The notes beneath the pieces were generated by a model. It worked only from the letters and a program-made list of their open reading frames with translations. It did no database searches and was not told the DNA's origin. Of a stretch of 64,000 nt of DNA, positions 51,852 to 61,341 are shown piece by piece; position 1 is the first letter of the stretch, and each line of letters starts with the position of its first letter. Made by a program: the position numbers and the translations under genes. The stretch is from Chryseobacterium oleae (GTDB lineage Bacteria > Bacteroidota > Bacteroidia > Flavobacteriales > Weeksellaceae), in NCBI RefSeq assembly GCF_900115055.1, contig NZ_FOVD01000001.1, positions 930,001 to 994,000 on the forward strand. Direction: 5' to 3'.

Positions 51852-52118
51852 ATTGTCAATTTTGCTTCGCAAGTGAAGGGTGAATAGTTCTACGATGATA
51901 AATTCACTACTGACGATTCACCATTCATGAAAGTTTCATTTCAATGGTCAATTTTGCTGCGCAAGTCAATGGTGAATGATTCTCTGCTAGTAAAAATTCA
52001 CTATTGACGATTCAAGATTCATGAAAGTTTCATGTCAATGGTCAATTTTGCTGAGCAAGTCAATGGTGAATGGTTCTCTGCTAGTAAAAATTCACTATTG
52101 ACCATTCACAATTCACCT
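51852..52118. repeat. Tandem array of about 93-bp units, each hairpin-forming
   Basis: GTCAATTTTGCTNCGCAAG-type starts occur at 51855, 51947 and 52041, so the unit is 92-94 bases and about 2.9 copies are present. Each unit has facing TCAATGGTGAATG and CACTATTGAC-type arms. No ORF. Confidence 0.85.
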
Positions 52119-52120
52119 TA

Positions 52121-53416
52121 TTAAAGTTTAATAATCTTAATGGTAAAGACATTTTCCGGCATATCAACGGTTTCTTCATACGCTCCGACGTTGATAAAAT
52201 ATTCAGTTCCTGCCGTCGTGGTGAAGGTATAGGTTTCTGCAGCTCCGCCACCGCCGGCATCTACTGCTTTTATACATGTTAAAGTGGAGCATGTCCCGCT
52301 ATAAATATCCATTTGCGGATCATAAGCACTGCCCGCAGGCATTGTGATTCCTAAGGTAAACTGACCACCGTCTCCTGTAAACTTAAACCAGGTTCCGTCA
52401 TTCATTGCATCGGCACATGAGGTTATGAATCCATTATTATTAGTGGCAGATACGGCATCACTTTGTGTGTATTCATAAGGGAAAGCAGAGGCTGCAAACG
52501 CTCCCGAACAGGCATCATTGGCAGGAATGGGAGGAATGGTTTTAAATGTAATATCAGCACATCCTAAAGACTCAAGACCGGCTGAAACTGCGGTAACTTT
52601 GAAATAATAGTTTGTATCACGGTTAAGGGCAGTGGATGGGGTAAAATTAACCCCTGTTACAGACTGCTGATTAACAATATCTGTTCCCCCGGGAGTTGTT
52701 CCCAGTGAAATTTTATAGGAATCCGCCCCTTGAACTGCCAGCCATCTGATATTGGGAAGCAATGATACAAACTGGGTACCATTTGTAGGATAATTCACAA
52801 AAGGACATGAAGGTCCTGCCTTTGGCGTCAATCCTGAAATCGTAACTGCAGATTTATAATCCGCTCTTATTCCTCCAGGTGGCGCTGCAGGATCAACTAC
52901 TGCTCTATCCCCCTTGTAATAAAGGGTAGAATACGGTAAATGAGGATATACCCGGAACGCTTCATCAAAATTGTTAATATCAATACTTTGTGCATTTTCC
53001 TTAGCAGCGATTACTAAATTATCTATGTTATTATAGGCAAATGGAGTGGTAAAAGTAACTTCGACTTTATTATTGGTTTTGGTCACAGTCCCTGTAAAAA
53101 CCTGAGTCAGCTGTGCAGCCGGAATCCAGTCTGTACCGGATGTAAATGCTGTTTTTGCCGTATGTCCTACATAAACGGTCCAGTCCGAAGAATCATTGAT
53201 TGTAGCAGATGGATCCAGATAAAACGTAAGACCTGTAATATTTCCTGCAGCTGTAGCATTCAATTCCTGTTTAGGGTAGATCTGCTGAACGTATGAATAG
53301 GAAAAAAAACTGCTTATGGGTGCCGTTCCGACATTGGTGCTTGTGATGTTTAAATTGATCTGGGCATTAAACGCCGAAACTATCAATAACAAGGACAAAA
53401 GTAAAATTCTTTTCAT
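52121..53416 (-). CDS. Secreted FN3 domain protein
   Basis: About 431 residues from the preferred ATG at 53416, which gives a clean signal peptide (FNAQ); the open frame reaches 53440. An N-terminal beta domain (about 20-200) precedes an FN3 domain (about 210-295) and a C-terminal beta domain with GTWFKFTGDGGQFTL and FINVGAYEE. It ends in FTIKIIKL and no full T9SS sorting domain is visible. Likely extracellular or periplasmic binding protein. Confidence 0.75.
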   Translation of the reverse strand: MKRILLLSLLLIVSAFNAQINLNITSTNVGTAPISSFFSYSYVQQIYPKQELNATAAGNITGLTFYLDPSATINDSSDWTVYVGHTAKTAFTSGTDWIPAAQLTQVFTGTVTKTNNKVEVTFTTPFAYNNIDNLVIAAKENAQSIDINNFDEAFRVYPHLPYSTLYYKGDRAVVDPAAPPGGIRADYKSAVTISGLTPKAGPSCPFVNYPTNGTQFVSLLPNIRWLAVQGADSYKISLGTTPGGTDIVNQQSVTGVNFTPSTALNRDTNYYFKVTAVSAGLESLGCADITFKTIPPIPANDACSGAFAASAFPYEYTQSDAVSATNNNGFITSCADAMNDGTWFKFTGDGGQFTLGITMPAGSAYDPQMDIYSGTCSTLTCIKAVDAGGGGAAETYTFTTTAGTEYFINVGAYEETVDMPENVFTIKIIKL

Positions 53417-53671
53417 AATTAATAAAATCATCAATAACAATGTTGCTAATTTAATAATAAAGTTTTGATATTTATAACAAATATGATTATTTCACTCATT
53501 GGATTAATTATTTAAATCATTATTAATAAAACGATGTATAAAAACAATTCAATAAGAATATTTAATAAAAACCATTCACACTCATTTATAAATATTTTAC
53601 ACAATTAATAAGAAAACAGCGTATATTTTAAAATTAACCAACCAGAAAACAACTTTAAATAGATATTTTAA

Positions 53672-53679
53672 TATATTTG
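53672..53679 (+). promoter_or_regulatory. -7 promoter element of the PNGase F-like gene
   Basis: TATATTTG matches TAnnTTTG, 17 bases before the ATG. Confidence 0.5.
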
Positions 53680-53696
53680 TAACAAATGCCAATCAT

Positions 53697-55034
53697 ATGT
53701 ATAAAAAGCTATTTTTTGCGGGTCTTTTTTTCGCGGGTCTTTATAAATCACAGACAACCAATAGAATGAATCTGATTTCAGATGCAGTTTATTATGACGG
53801 TTATGCTCCTACGGTATCCGATCCGGTTCCAGCAGGTCTCATCAGGCTGGGAAACACCAGATATGCAAGGAAACTGACAGATGCTGAGCTGAATTCGTTT
53901 AAAGCAAAAATTGCCATGAGGGTGAGCATAGGCGCTCTTTGTGACAACTATGACCGTCTGGGAAGTGTTTATTTAGCCATGGTTCCGAAAAATCAGCCTA
54001 CTTATACAATGAATGATGCGAATGTAAAAAGGATTGAAGTTGGCAGATACATTACCCCATTCATGAGTAAAAACCGTACTCCTAATGAGGTTCCTTACAC
54101 CTATGACTTAAGTAATATGTACAATGTATTTCATGATGCCGCATTTCGCACAAGCTATGATATGTATATGGAACTGGATGTGTTCGGTGTTCCTTATGCT
54201 GCACAGACACAGGTGGCAGGATGTGCAGGCAGAATTGATGTTTTCTCAGGAAATCTTACTTTTTTCTCAACAGATACGGGAGCTACCATTACGGACCACA
54301 ACTCTATTGTTCCTATATTAACGTATAAGACATTAAATAACTATAACAGCACGGATGTTCCCGGTGAAACGGTTAGAATTGTGAATTTCAACCTTCCGAG
54401 TGCCGTTACCAATGCACGTTTCTTTGTAATATCCACTCCTCACGGAGCCAACAGTGGCGGTGAAGAGTATGTAAGAAGACAGAATTACACGTATATAGAT
54501 GACGTGCAAATGCTTACCTATACTCCCGGAGGGATTTCCTGCGAACCATTCAGAGTATATAATACACAGGGCAACGGAATCTATGGGGCAGCTCCGAAAT
54601 CATTTGCAGAATGGACTTCATGGAATAACTGGTGTCCGGGCAATTCAGTTCCGATCAGAGGATTCAGCATGCCTAATTTAACCGCTGGAAATCATACTTT
54701 AAAGCATACCATTCCGACCGCCGTTTTCAATCAGCAGCAGGGAGATGTCTACTTATCTGTCTATATGCAGGGCAAAAGCAGTGCAGTACTGGATGTAAAA
54801 GATATCAAGACGGTGGATGTGAGCATCTATCCTAACCCTACTTCAGATTTCGTGAATATAAGATCCAAGTCGGATGTAGCTTCAGTCACTGTTTTCAGTA
54901 TCGAAGGAAAAAAATTAGCCGAAACCCGTGGAGAAAATAAAATAGATATTTCAACATACCCTGCAGGAGTGTATTTGCTGAATATTATTCTAAAAGACGG
55001 AATAACTTTCAAACACAAGATCATCAAAAAATAG
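53697..55034 (+). CDS. PNGase F-like peptide N-glycosidase with T9SS sorting domain
   Basis: A 445-residue exported protein. It aligns by eye with peptide-N-glycosidase F of Elizabethkingia: CDNYDR (Asp86) with Asp60, YMEL (Glu159) with Glu118, and GGEEYVRR (Glu257) with Glu206; GRYITPF and NWCPGNSVPIR also match GRFITPY and GWCPGMAVPTR. All three known active-site acids thus appear kept. A type A T9SS domain (about 374-445, SIYPNPTSDFVNI ... HKIIKK) follows. It should release N-glycans from host or dietary glycoproteins outside the cell. Confidence 0.8.
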   Translation: MYKKLFFAGLFFAGLYKSQTTNRMNLISDAVYYDGYAPTVSDPVPAGLIRLGNTRYARKLTDAELNSFKAKIAMRVSIGALCDNYDRLGSVYLAMVPKNQPTYTMNDANVKRIEVGRYITPFMSKNRTPNEVPYTYDLSNMYNVFHDAAFRTSYDMYMELDVFGVPYAAQTQVAGCAGRIDVFSGNLTFFSTDTGATITDHNSIVPILTYKTLNNYNSTDVPGETVRIVNFNLPSAVTNARFFVISTPHGANSGGEEYVRRQNYTYIDDVQMLTYTPGGISCEPFRVYNTQGNGIYGAAPKSFAEWTSWNNWCPGNSVPIRGFSMPNLTAGNHTLKHTIPTAVFNQQQGDVYLSVYMQGKSSAVLDVKDIKTVDVSIYPNPTSDFVNIRSKSDVASVTVFSIEGKKLAETRGENKIDISTYPAGVYLLNIILKDGITFKHKIIKK

Positions 55035-55066
55035 ATATACTTAATCATATCTTATCTAAAACATAC

Positions 55067-55102
55067 AACTCCTTTGAATATTTTCAGGGGAGTTTTTTTT
55101 TG
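55067..55102 (+). terminator. Terminator after the PNGase F-like gene
   Basis: AACTCC (55067-55072) and GGAGTT (55089-55094) pair around a 16-base loop and are followed by nine T. Confidence 0.65.
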
Positions 55103-55318
55103 TTTCGAGATGCGAATATGGGGTACTGGATTTGGGTTTCGTATTTCGAAGCGCCCAACAACCAGTAACCGTCATTATCAAACCTCAACTTAACTCTCAA
55201 ACCCCAAAACGCTCCAACTCTCCGACTCTCCAACTCGCAAACTCTCCAACTCTCAAACCCACTTTCACCTCTTTTTTCACCATTTAAGAACATTTAATTT
55301 AATCCTTTAACCAAAAAA
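55103..55318. repeat. Low-complexity CTCCAACT region
   Basis: CCAACTCTC-like words are repeated several times at about 55208-55258. No ORF is supported. Related CTCAAAC words occur at 32440-32500. Confidence 0.6.
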
Positions 55319-55349
55319 TTGTCACTTCCAGTTTATTAGACTATTTTTG
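55319..55349 (+). promoter_or_regulatory. -33/-7 promoter of the DinB gene
   Basis: TTG (55319-55321) and TATTTTTG (55342-55349), 20 bases apart. Confidence 0.65.
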
Positions 55350-55370
55350 GTGATTAAAAAATTTTGTAAA

Positions 55371-55841
55371 ATGAATTATCATTTTCAAGCACACAGACAG
55401 GTGAGAAAGAACCTTTTAGGCATCTTACAGAACACTTCGCATGAAGATCTTCTGTTGATTCCTGATGGTTTCAACAACAATATGTACTGGAATATTGCAC
55501 ACACCGTTGCTACCCAGCAGTTGCTGCATTATTATCTGAGCGGAAATCCCTTCAGAATTGATAAATATTGGATCGAAACCTACAAAAAAGGCACTCTCCC
55601 GAACCTGAATGTACAAAAATCCGAAGTGGAAGACCTTGAGTTTTTACTCACTGAAACTTCAAAGATTTTGATGAAAGATTATGACAGTGATTTCTTTTCA
55701 GACTACACACCGTACACCACGAGTTTCGGGATGGATCTGAAAAGTATTCAGGATGCCATCATCTTTAACAATATGCATGAAAGCCTGCATTATGGCTATA
55801 TCATGGCACAGAAAAGAGCAATATTGGGCGAAAAATATTAG
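55371..55841 (+). CDS. DinB family protein
   Basis: A 156-residue four-helix protein of the DinB/YfiT superfamily starting at ATG 55371 (the frame opens at 55347, inside the promoter). WNIAHTVATQQLLHYY (about residues 42-57) and NMHESLHYGYIM (about 136-147) supply the metal-binding histidines. The family includes metal-dependent thiol transferases and DNA-damage-induced proteins; the role here is unknown. Confidence 0.85.
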   Translation: MNYHFQAHRQVRKNLLGILQNTSHEDLLLIPDGFNNNMYWNIAHTVATQQLLHYYLSGNPFRIDKYWIETYKKGTLPNLNVQKSEVEDLEFLLTETSKILMKDYDSDFFSDYTPYTTSFGMDLKSIQDAIIFNNMHESLHYGYIMAQKRAILGEKY

Positions 55842-55848
55842 TAATTTG

Positions 55849-56418
55849 ATGAAGAAAATTTTCTTTTTACGGTTTCTCCTTTTTGGATTACTCATCTTCA
55901 GTATGGTGAATTGTTCCCCTAAGAATGAGACAGTAAAAACGCAGTCTGCTGACAACCTTACCAAGCCATCAGCTGATACAGTTTCAGAGGTTCATCAACC
56001 GGAAATAAAAGCCCCTGAGAACTGGAAAGACATTTTCAAATCTGTTCCAAAAGAATGGACGATGCTTACCAAAAAAGACTCTGGATATATCATCTATATT
56101 CCATGTGATTATCAAAACCAAAAGATCATTTTGAGTCACGAAGGAAAATATGCATTGGAACACATCATTGGGCAGGATGCTTATTATTTTGAGATCAAAA
56201 ATATTACCAAAAAAGGAAGTACATACCTTTTTGAGCTGCATGAGGAAAGTGCAGAAAAAGGGCAGGAAAATGTAAATTATACATTGGATATAAAGGATAA
56301 CAACCAGGCAGTATGGGGCGTTTATAATGACGTAAGAAAATTAACGGAGATCACAACTACAGATTCAGGCTTTGAAAGCAAGTACAAAACCGTAGAAGAA
56401 CCTCCCTGCCTTGACTAA
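55849..56418 (+). CDS. Hypothetical lipoprotein
   Basis: A 189-residue lipoprotein starting at ATG 55849, 7 bases after the DinB stop. The lipobox is MVNC (Cys22). The mature part starts with a Ser/Thr/Lys-rich linker and continues with a mixed beta region with ENWKDIFKSVPKEWTML. Not recognised. Likely co-transcribed with the DinB gene. Confidence 0.7.
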   Translation: MKKIFFLRFLLFGLLIFSMVNCSPKNETVKTQSADNLTKPSADTVSEVHQPEIKAPENWKDIFKSVPKEWTMLTKKDSGYIIYIPCDYQNQKIILSHEGKYALEHIIGQDAYYFEIKNITKKGSTYLFELHEESAEKGQENVNYTLDIKDNNQAVWGVYNDVRKLTEITTTDSGFESKYKTVEEPPCLD

Positions 56419-56442
56419 GTTTAACAACAGAAAAAATAAATT

Positions 56443-57207
56443 TTGACAAACGAAAACAAAAAAGACGATTTCATTTTCGGACTTCGTCCTGTAATAGAAG
56501 CTATTGAAGCGGGAAAAACGATTGATAAGATCTTTGTGCAGAATGCACTTCAGGGTCCTATTTATGCCGAGCTAAAGACTATTTTAGCCAAACATAAAAT
56601 TCGTCCCAACTATGTTCCGATTGAAAAACTGAACCGTTTTACAAGAAAAAATCACCAGGGTGTAGTTGCTTTTATTTCAGATGTTCCGTTTCACAGAGTG
56701 GAAGATATTGTTCCGCAATTGTTCGAGGAAGGAAAAACACCTTTCCTTTTAATTCTTGACAGACTTACGGACGTGAGAAACTTCGGAGCGATTTGCAGAA
56801 CAGCAGAATGTGTTGGGATAGATGCCATTATTATTCCTGAAAAAGGAGGAGCACCTATTAATTCAGATGCTATCAAAACATCTGCAGGAGCACTTTACAA
56901 TATCAAAATCTGTAAGGAACCGAATCTTGCTCATGCGGTAGATTTCCTTCAGCAAAGCGGTATTTCTGTATTTGCAGCGACTGAGAAGGCTCAGAAACTG
57001 ATCTATGATGTGAATTTCACGGAGCCTTGTGCTATCGTGATGGGGAATGAAGAAACAGGAATTTCTAAGGAAGTAATGCACCATTCAGACGAAAAAATAA
57101 AGCTTCCGATCGAAGGAAAAACACAGTCACTGAACGTTTCTGTAGCATGCGGAGCTATTTTGTATGAAGCAGTAAGACAAAAAATCGTAGCGGCTCCAAG
57201 TGTGTAA
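56443..57207 (+). CDS. rlmB: 23S rRNA (guanosine-2251-2'-O)-methyltransferase RlmB
   Basis: A 254-residue SPOUT methyltransferase. FGLRPVIEAI at the start, LDRLTDVRNFGAICRTAE (about residues 105-122), VMGNEETGIS (about 196-205) and the knot region LPIEGKTQSLNVSVACG (about 218-234) are all present. It methylates G2251 of 23S rRNA. TTG 56443 is the likely start because the conserved N-terminus follows at once and no ATG precedes it. Confidence 0.94.
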   Translation: MTNENKKDDFIFGLRPVIEAIEAGKTIDKIFVQNALQGPIYAELKTILAKHKIRPNYVPIEKLNRFTRKNHQGVVAFISDVPFHRVEDIVPQLFEEGKTPFLLILDRLTDVRNFGAICRTAECVGIDAIIIPEKGGAPINSDAIKTSAGALYNIKICKEPNLAHAVDFLQQSGISVFAATEKAQKLIYDVNFTEPCAIVMGNEETGISKEVMHHSDEKIKLPIEGKTQSLNVSVACGAILYEAVRQKIVAAPSV

Positions 57208-57304
57208 TCAGTAGGGGCAGAAGTGTTTTATGATGACGTTTATGGTATCGTTATTGATACACAGAACGGAAATATCAGTAAAATTTAAACTTAAAAAATT
57301 TCAA

Positions 57305-58354
57305 ATGAAAAACGTAGCAGCATTAATGCTTATCTCATCTATAGCTCTTGTATCTTGTAAAAAAGAAACGGCAACCATCACTAAAGTAGATCCTAAAACA
57401 GGAAAAACAGTTACGGTAGAAGTTCCTGCCGATTCTGTAGCTAAAGTGGCGGAAAACCCGGCGATCAAAGATTCTGCAGGAGTTTTCACTCAGACGTTCA
57501 AACTGGAAAAAGGAAAGACTTATCCTCTTACCACATACCAGAGAGACGTAAAAACGATGGAAGATCCTCAGGGAAAATCAATCACAGCAACGAGTGAGTC
57601 TACAGATGAAATGAATTTCACAGTAAACGATATCAAGGGAAATGTATATGACATGACGCTTAATCTTGTGGCTAAAAGAAATTCACAAAGTGCACAGGGT
57701 AAAACCATCATCGTAGATACCAAGCAGGCTATTCCTAAAGAAGATGACCTTAAAATGATCTGGAATATCAACAGAGCACTTACGGGTAACAAGCTTAACA
57801 TGAAAATGGACACTAAAGGAAATGTGATCTCCATTACAGGTTTTGATGCGGTGTACACGAAAGTAACCACTGCGGTAGGAACTCTTGTTAAAGATGCCAA
57901 TCAAAAGGCAAGCGTTGTAGCCAGTCTTAAGGAAACTTTCAACGAAAAAGTATTGAAAGAGCAGCTTTCTAAAAACTTAACGATCATCCCTAAAAAAGGA
58001 GCTAAAATCGGAGAGAAATGGACGACTACTGAAAATGCGGATGTAAGCGGAACCATGAAGGTAACTTCAAATTATACATTAAAAAGTGTAGGAAACGGAA
58101 CTGCAGAGATTTCTGTGACAGGAGGAATTCCTAAGAAAACGGAAAAGAAAACGCAGGGACCTATTACGCACAGTCTTAGCAGCGAGCTTGCTCAGAACGG
58201 TGTGATTAAGTTTGACCAAAGCACAGGATGGATCGCGAACCAGAATATTGATGTAAAAACAACACAGACCGAGACAATTTCAGACGGAAAACAGTCACAG
58301 TCTATGAAAAGCATCTCAAAATCTTCTGTGATGATCAATCCTTCTGCAAAATAA
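57305..58354 (+). CDS. DUF6263 family lipoprotein
   Basis: A 349-residue lipoprotein from ATG 57305 (the open frame reaches 57230 but lacks a signal peptide). Lipobox ALVSC (Cys18) followed by Lys-rich sequence, then a long beta-rich region with FKLEKGKTYPL and GAKIGEKWTTTE typical of DUF6263. Probably periplasmic or outer membrane. Function unknown. Confidence 0.85.
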   Translation: MKNVAALMLISSIALVSCKKETATITKVDPKTGKTVTVEVPADSVAKVAENPAIKDSAGVFTQTFKLEKGKTYPLTTYQRDVKTMEDPQGKSITATSESTDEMNFTVNDIKGNVYDMTLNLVAKRNSQSAQGKTIIVDTKQAIPKEDDLKMIWNINRALTGNKLNMKMDTKGNVISITGFDAVYTKVTTAVGTLVKDANQKASVVASLKETFNEKVLKEQLSKNLTIIPKKGAKIGEKWTTTENADVSGTMKVTSNYTLKSVGNGTAEISVTGGIPKKTEKKTQGPITHSLSSELAQNGVIKFDQSTGWIANQNIDVKTTQTETISDGKQSQSMKSISKSSVMINPSAK

Positions 58355-58414
58355 TTGAATTAAAGACGTTTTAAAGTCTGAAGATTTAAGATTGAAAGGG
58401 TATGGGAGTTTGAG

Positions 58415-58445
58415 AGAAAGTTGTTATCGTTGGTAATCACTTTCT
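58415..58445. repeat. Intergenic hairpin after the DUF6263 gene
   Basis: AGAAAGT and ACTTTCT face each other with partly pairing inner bases. No T tract follows. A wider AAGGGTAT/ATACCCTT pair surrounds it (about 58396-58468). Confidence 0.5.
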
Positions 58446-58515
58446 GGATTATTTTATACCCTTGAATTTTAAACTTTAAGCTTTAAACCATACACTTGAA
58501 TTTAAATTAGAAATT

Positions 58516-58743
58516 ATGAAGTACATTCTTGAGTTAGTACTCTCAGCCATCGTTATTTTCTTTGTCTGGAATATCCTGAGAAGGGTGTTCTATAAATCTT
58601 TTTACAGTTATAGGTTTAATAACAATAAGGATAACAAACAGCAGCAGGATCTCAACAACTCGAATAAGAATAAACAGAACCTCAACTGGGATGCAGAAAC
58701 AGTTGACTATGAAGAGGTAAAAGAAAGTAAAGATAAAAGGTAA
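58516..58743 (+). CDS. DUF4834 family small membrane protein
   Basis: A 75-residue protein with one N-terminal membrane span (about 4-20), then an Asn/Gln/Lys-rich linker and the conserved DAETVDYEEVKE end of DUF4834. It starts a short operon with YfhO (31-base gap) and the glycosyltransferase. Confidence 0.88.
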   Translation: MKYILELVLSAIVIFFVWNILRRVFYKSFYSYRFNNNKDNKQQQDLNNSNKNKQNLNWDAETVDYEEVKESKDKR

Positions 58744-58774
58744 ATATTCCAAGAAATAAAAGATAATAACCAGC

Positions 58775-61315
58775 ATGGCTAAAAATAAAAACTTAATTTA
58801 TATTGCAATTTCACTCGTTGTATTTATAGTTTTAGCATTTTTATACTCCACCCCTGTTTTTTCAGGAAAACAGCTTTTTCAGCATGATATCGTACAGTAC
58901 AGAGGAGGTGCAAAAGAACTCCTCGACTACAGAGCCGATACCGGAAACGAAACCTACTGGAGTGATTCCATGTTTGGCGGAATGCCCACCTATCAGATGG
59001 GAAGCCAGTTCAAAGGGGACATCATCAAAAAGATCGACAGCAACCTGAACTTCCTGCCAAGACCGGTCAATTATCTTTTCCTCCTTTTTGCAGGATTTTT
59101 CTTCCTTGGAATGGTAGCCGTCAGAAACTGGAAATACGCTTTACTGGGCGCCACTTTCTTTGGTTTATCCACCTATTTTTATATCATTATTGCGGCAGGG
59201 CACAACGGTAAGGTCAATACCATCGAGTATTTCGCACCGCTTCTTGCCGGAATCATATTGGTTTATATCCGGAAACAGTATATCTGGGGATTCATTGCAA
59301 CTACCCTGTTTATGGGGCTTCAGATTGCAGCCAACCACCCGCAGATGACGTATTATCTCTTCCTGGCCTTAGGATTTTTATTCCTGTCCGAGCTGGTAAG
59401 AGCAATCCAGAAAAAAATTCCGATGAAGCATTTTCTGATTTCATCCGGAATTATCGCGGCCTCATGTGCAATAGGTGTCGGGATGAACTCTCAAAGGATT
59501 ATGGCCAATTCCGAGTACATCAAAGAAACGGTACGTGGAAAACAGATCCTTACCAATGACAGCCATACCTCAGGAGAAACAGGACTGGATAAAACCAGTA
59601 TTCTGATGTGGAGCTACGGAAAACTGGAAACTCTGAATCTTTTCATTCCAAGATTGATGGGTGGCGGAAGCCAGGAACCTGAAGCTAAGGAAATGATGAA
59701 TAGAGTTCAGGAACTTATCCAGGAAAATGTAGGTTCACAGGCTGAAATGGACAGAATTTCAAAAGGATTCAACGGGGTTACCTATTGGGGAGATCAGCCG
59801 GGAACTTCAGGACCTGCCTATCAGGGAGCCGTCGTATGTTTCCTTGCTTTATTAGGATTCTTCTTTGCATGGAAAAAGTACCGCTACTGGATCCTCGGAG
59901 CCTCCATTCTGACTGTTCTTCTGGCATGGGGAAGCAACTTTATGCCGCTGTCTGATTTCTTTATAGACTATGTTCCTTTTTACAGCAAATTCAGAGCACC
60001 ATCTTCTATCTTAGTTGTTGTGGAATTATTATTCCCTCTGATTGCGATTATCGGGATCTACAGGTTCTTTACCGATGAAAAATTAACGGAGGAATACAAA
60101 AAGAAAATCCTTATCTATGTAAGCGGAGGAACTTTAGGGTTTCTTCTGATTCTTCTTCTTTTTGGAAAATCACTGCTTGGTTTTTATACAGACGGTGAGA
60201 AGACCTATTTCCCTCCTTTCCTTTTGGATTATCTATCTGAAGAGCGATTCAAATTATTCAGAATTGATGCGATAAAAGCATTGCTATATGTAGCTATAAC
60301 GGCCGCAGTCCTTTTCATGACCATGAAGAAGAAACTGAGCCAGAATATCGCCTTGATCATCATCGGAGCGGTGAGTTTGTTCGATCTTTGGACGGTCAAC
60401 AAGCGTTATCTGAATGATGAAAATTATGTAGACAAAGTATTCGCTGAAAATCCTTTCCAGACAGAAAGTTCAGATCTTCTGGCCGAAAAAGTTCAGGGAA
60501 ATCCGAATTTAGAATCGATCGTGGCCAATGTGAACGTTAATAAAACGCTCGAAACCATTGCCGAAAGAGATAAAACACACTACAGAGTTTTCAATAATAT
60601 TTTAGGAACATTCAGCGAGACGAATACGTCTTATTTCAAATCTTCAATCGGAGGCTATCATGCCGTAAAACTGAGAAGATATGATGACGTGATCAATGAA
60701 TATTTCCAGGTTATGGACTCTGTGAAAGTACCGAATATCCTTAACCTTCTTAATGCAAAATACTGGGTAATGGGCGGTCCGGACAAGCCTCAGGCCATGC
60801 CGAATGCTAAAGCCAACGGAAATGCATGGTTTGTAAGCGATCTTAAATTCGTAAACACGCCGGACGAAGAAATCAAGTCTATCGGAGTAATCGACAGTAA
60901 GAAAACAGCTGTGATGGCAGCAGAAGATAAAGCCTATTTCACTGGGAAAACAGTGCAGGCAGATTCTACAGCGTTTATCAATTTAACGAAATATCAGCCG
61001 AACGAACTGGAATTCAAATCTCAGTCGAAAACCCCTCAGCTGGCTGTATTCTCTGAGATCTATTATCCTCATGGCTGGAAAATGTTTGTAGACGAAAAAG
61101 AAGTTCCTTACATCAAGGCTGATTATCTTTTGCGTGCGGTACACGTTCCTGCAGGAACTCACAACATCAGAATGGTCTTTGAACCGGAAGTGATAGAAAA
61201 AGGTAAATGGCTGTCGCTGCTATGCTTCGGACTGTTTATCGCATTAAGTGCCTTCGGGATCTTCTGGACGAATAAGAATAAGAAAAAAGAACAGCTCGTT
61301 GAGAAAACTGTTTAA
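58775..61315 (+). CDS. YfhO family membrane protein
   Basis: An 846-residue membrane protein of the YfhO family with about twelve to fourteen spans and a C-terminal extracytoplasmic beta region (about 740-810, FSEIYYPHGWKMFVD). The long periplasmic loop has WSDSMFGGMPTYQMG (about 62-76). YfhO proteins are GT-C-like and act in glycosylation of lipoteichoic acid or surface polymers in other bacteria. The glycosyltransferase gene starts 26 bases later, supporting a surface-glycan role. Confidence 0.92.
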   Translation: MAKNKNLIYIAISLVVFIVLAFLYSTPVFSGKQLFQHDIVQYRGGAKELLDYRADTGNETYWSDSMFGGMPTYQMGSQFKGDIIKKIDSNLNFLPRPVNYLFLLFAGFFFLGMVAVRNWKYALLGATFFGLSTYFYIIIAAGHNGKVNTIEYFAPLLAGIILVYIRKQYIWGFIATTLFMGLQIAANHPQMTYYLFLALGFLFLSELVRAIQKKIPMKHFLISSGIIAASCAIGVGMNSQRIMANSEYIKETVRGKQILTNDSHTSGETGLDKTSILMWSYGKLETLNLFIPRLMGGGSQEPEAKEMMNRVQELIQENVGSQAEMDRISKGFNGVTYWGDQPGTSGPAYQGAVVCFLALLGFFFAWKKYRYWILGASILTVLLAWGSNFMPLSDFFIDYVPFYSKFRAPSSILVVVELLFPLIAIIGIYRFFTDEKLTEEYKKKILIYVSGGTLGFLLILLLFGKSLLGFYTDGEKTYFPPFLLDYLSEERFKLFRIDAIKALLYVAITAAVLFMTMKKKLSQNIALIIIGAVSLFDLWTVNKRYLNDENYVDKVFAENPFQTESSDLLAEKVQGNPNLESIVANVNVNKTLETIAERDKTHYRVFNNILGTFSETNTSYFKSSIGGYHAVKLRRYDDVINEYFQVMDSVKVPNILNLLNAKYWVMGGPDKPQAMPNAKANGNAWFVSDLKFVNTPDEEIKSIGVIDSKKTAVMAAEDKAYFTGKTVQADSTAFINLTKYQPNELEFKSQSKTPQLAVFSEIYYPHGWKMFVDEKEVPYIKADYLLRAVHVPAGTHNIRMVFEPEVIEKGKWLSLLCFGLFIALSAFGIFWTNKNKKKEQLVEKTV

Positions 61316-61341
61316 CGTTTAAAAGTTATTGTTCAAGGTTA

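Noticed and set aside
51852..52118. CRISPR array
   Set aside because: The units are 92-94 bases of continuous repeat without unique spacers, and no cas gene is near.
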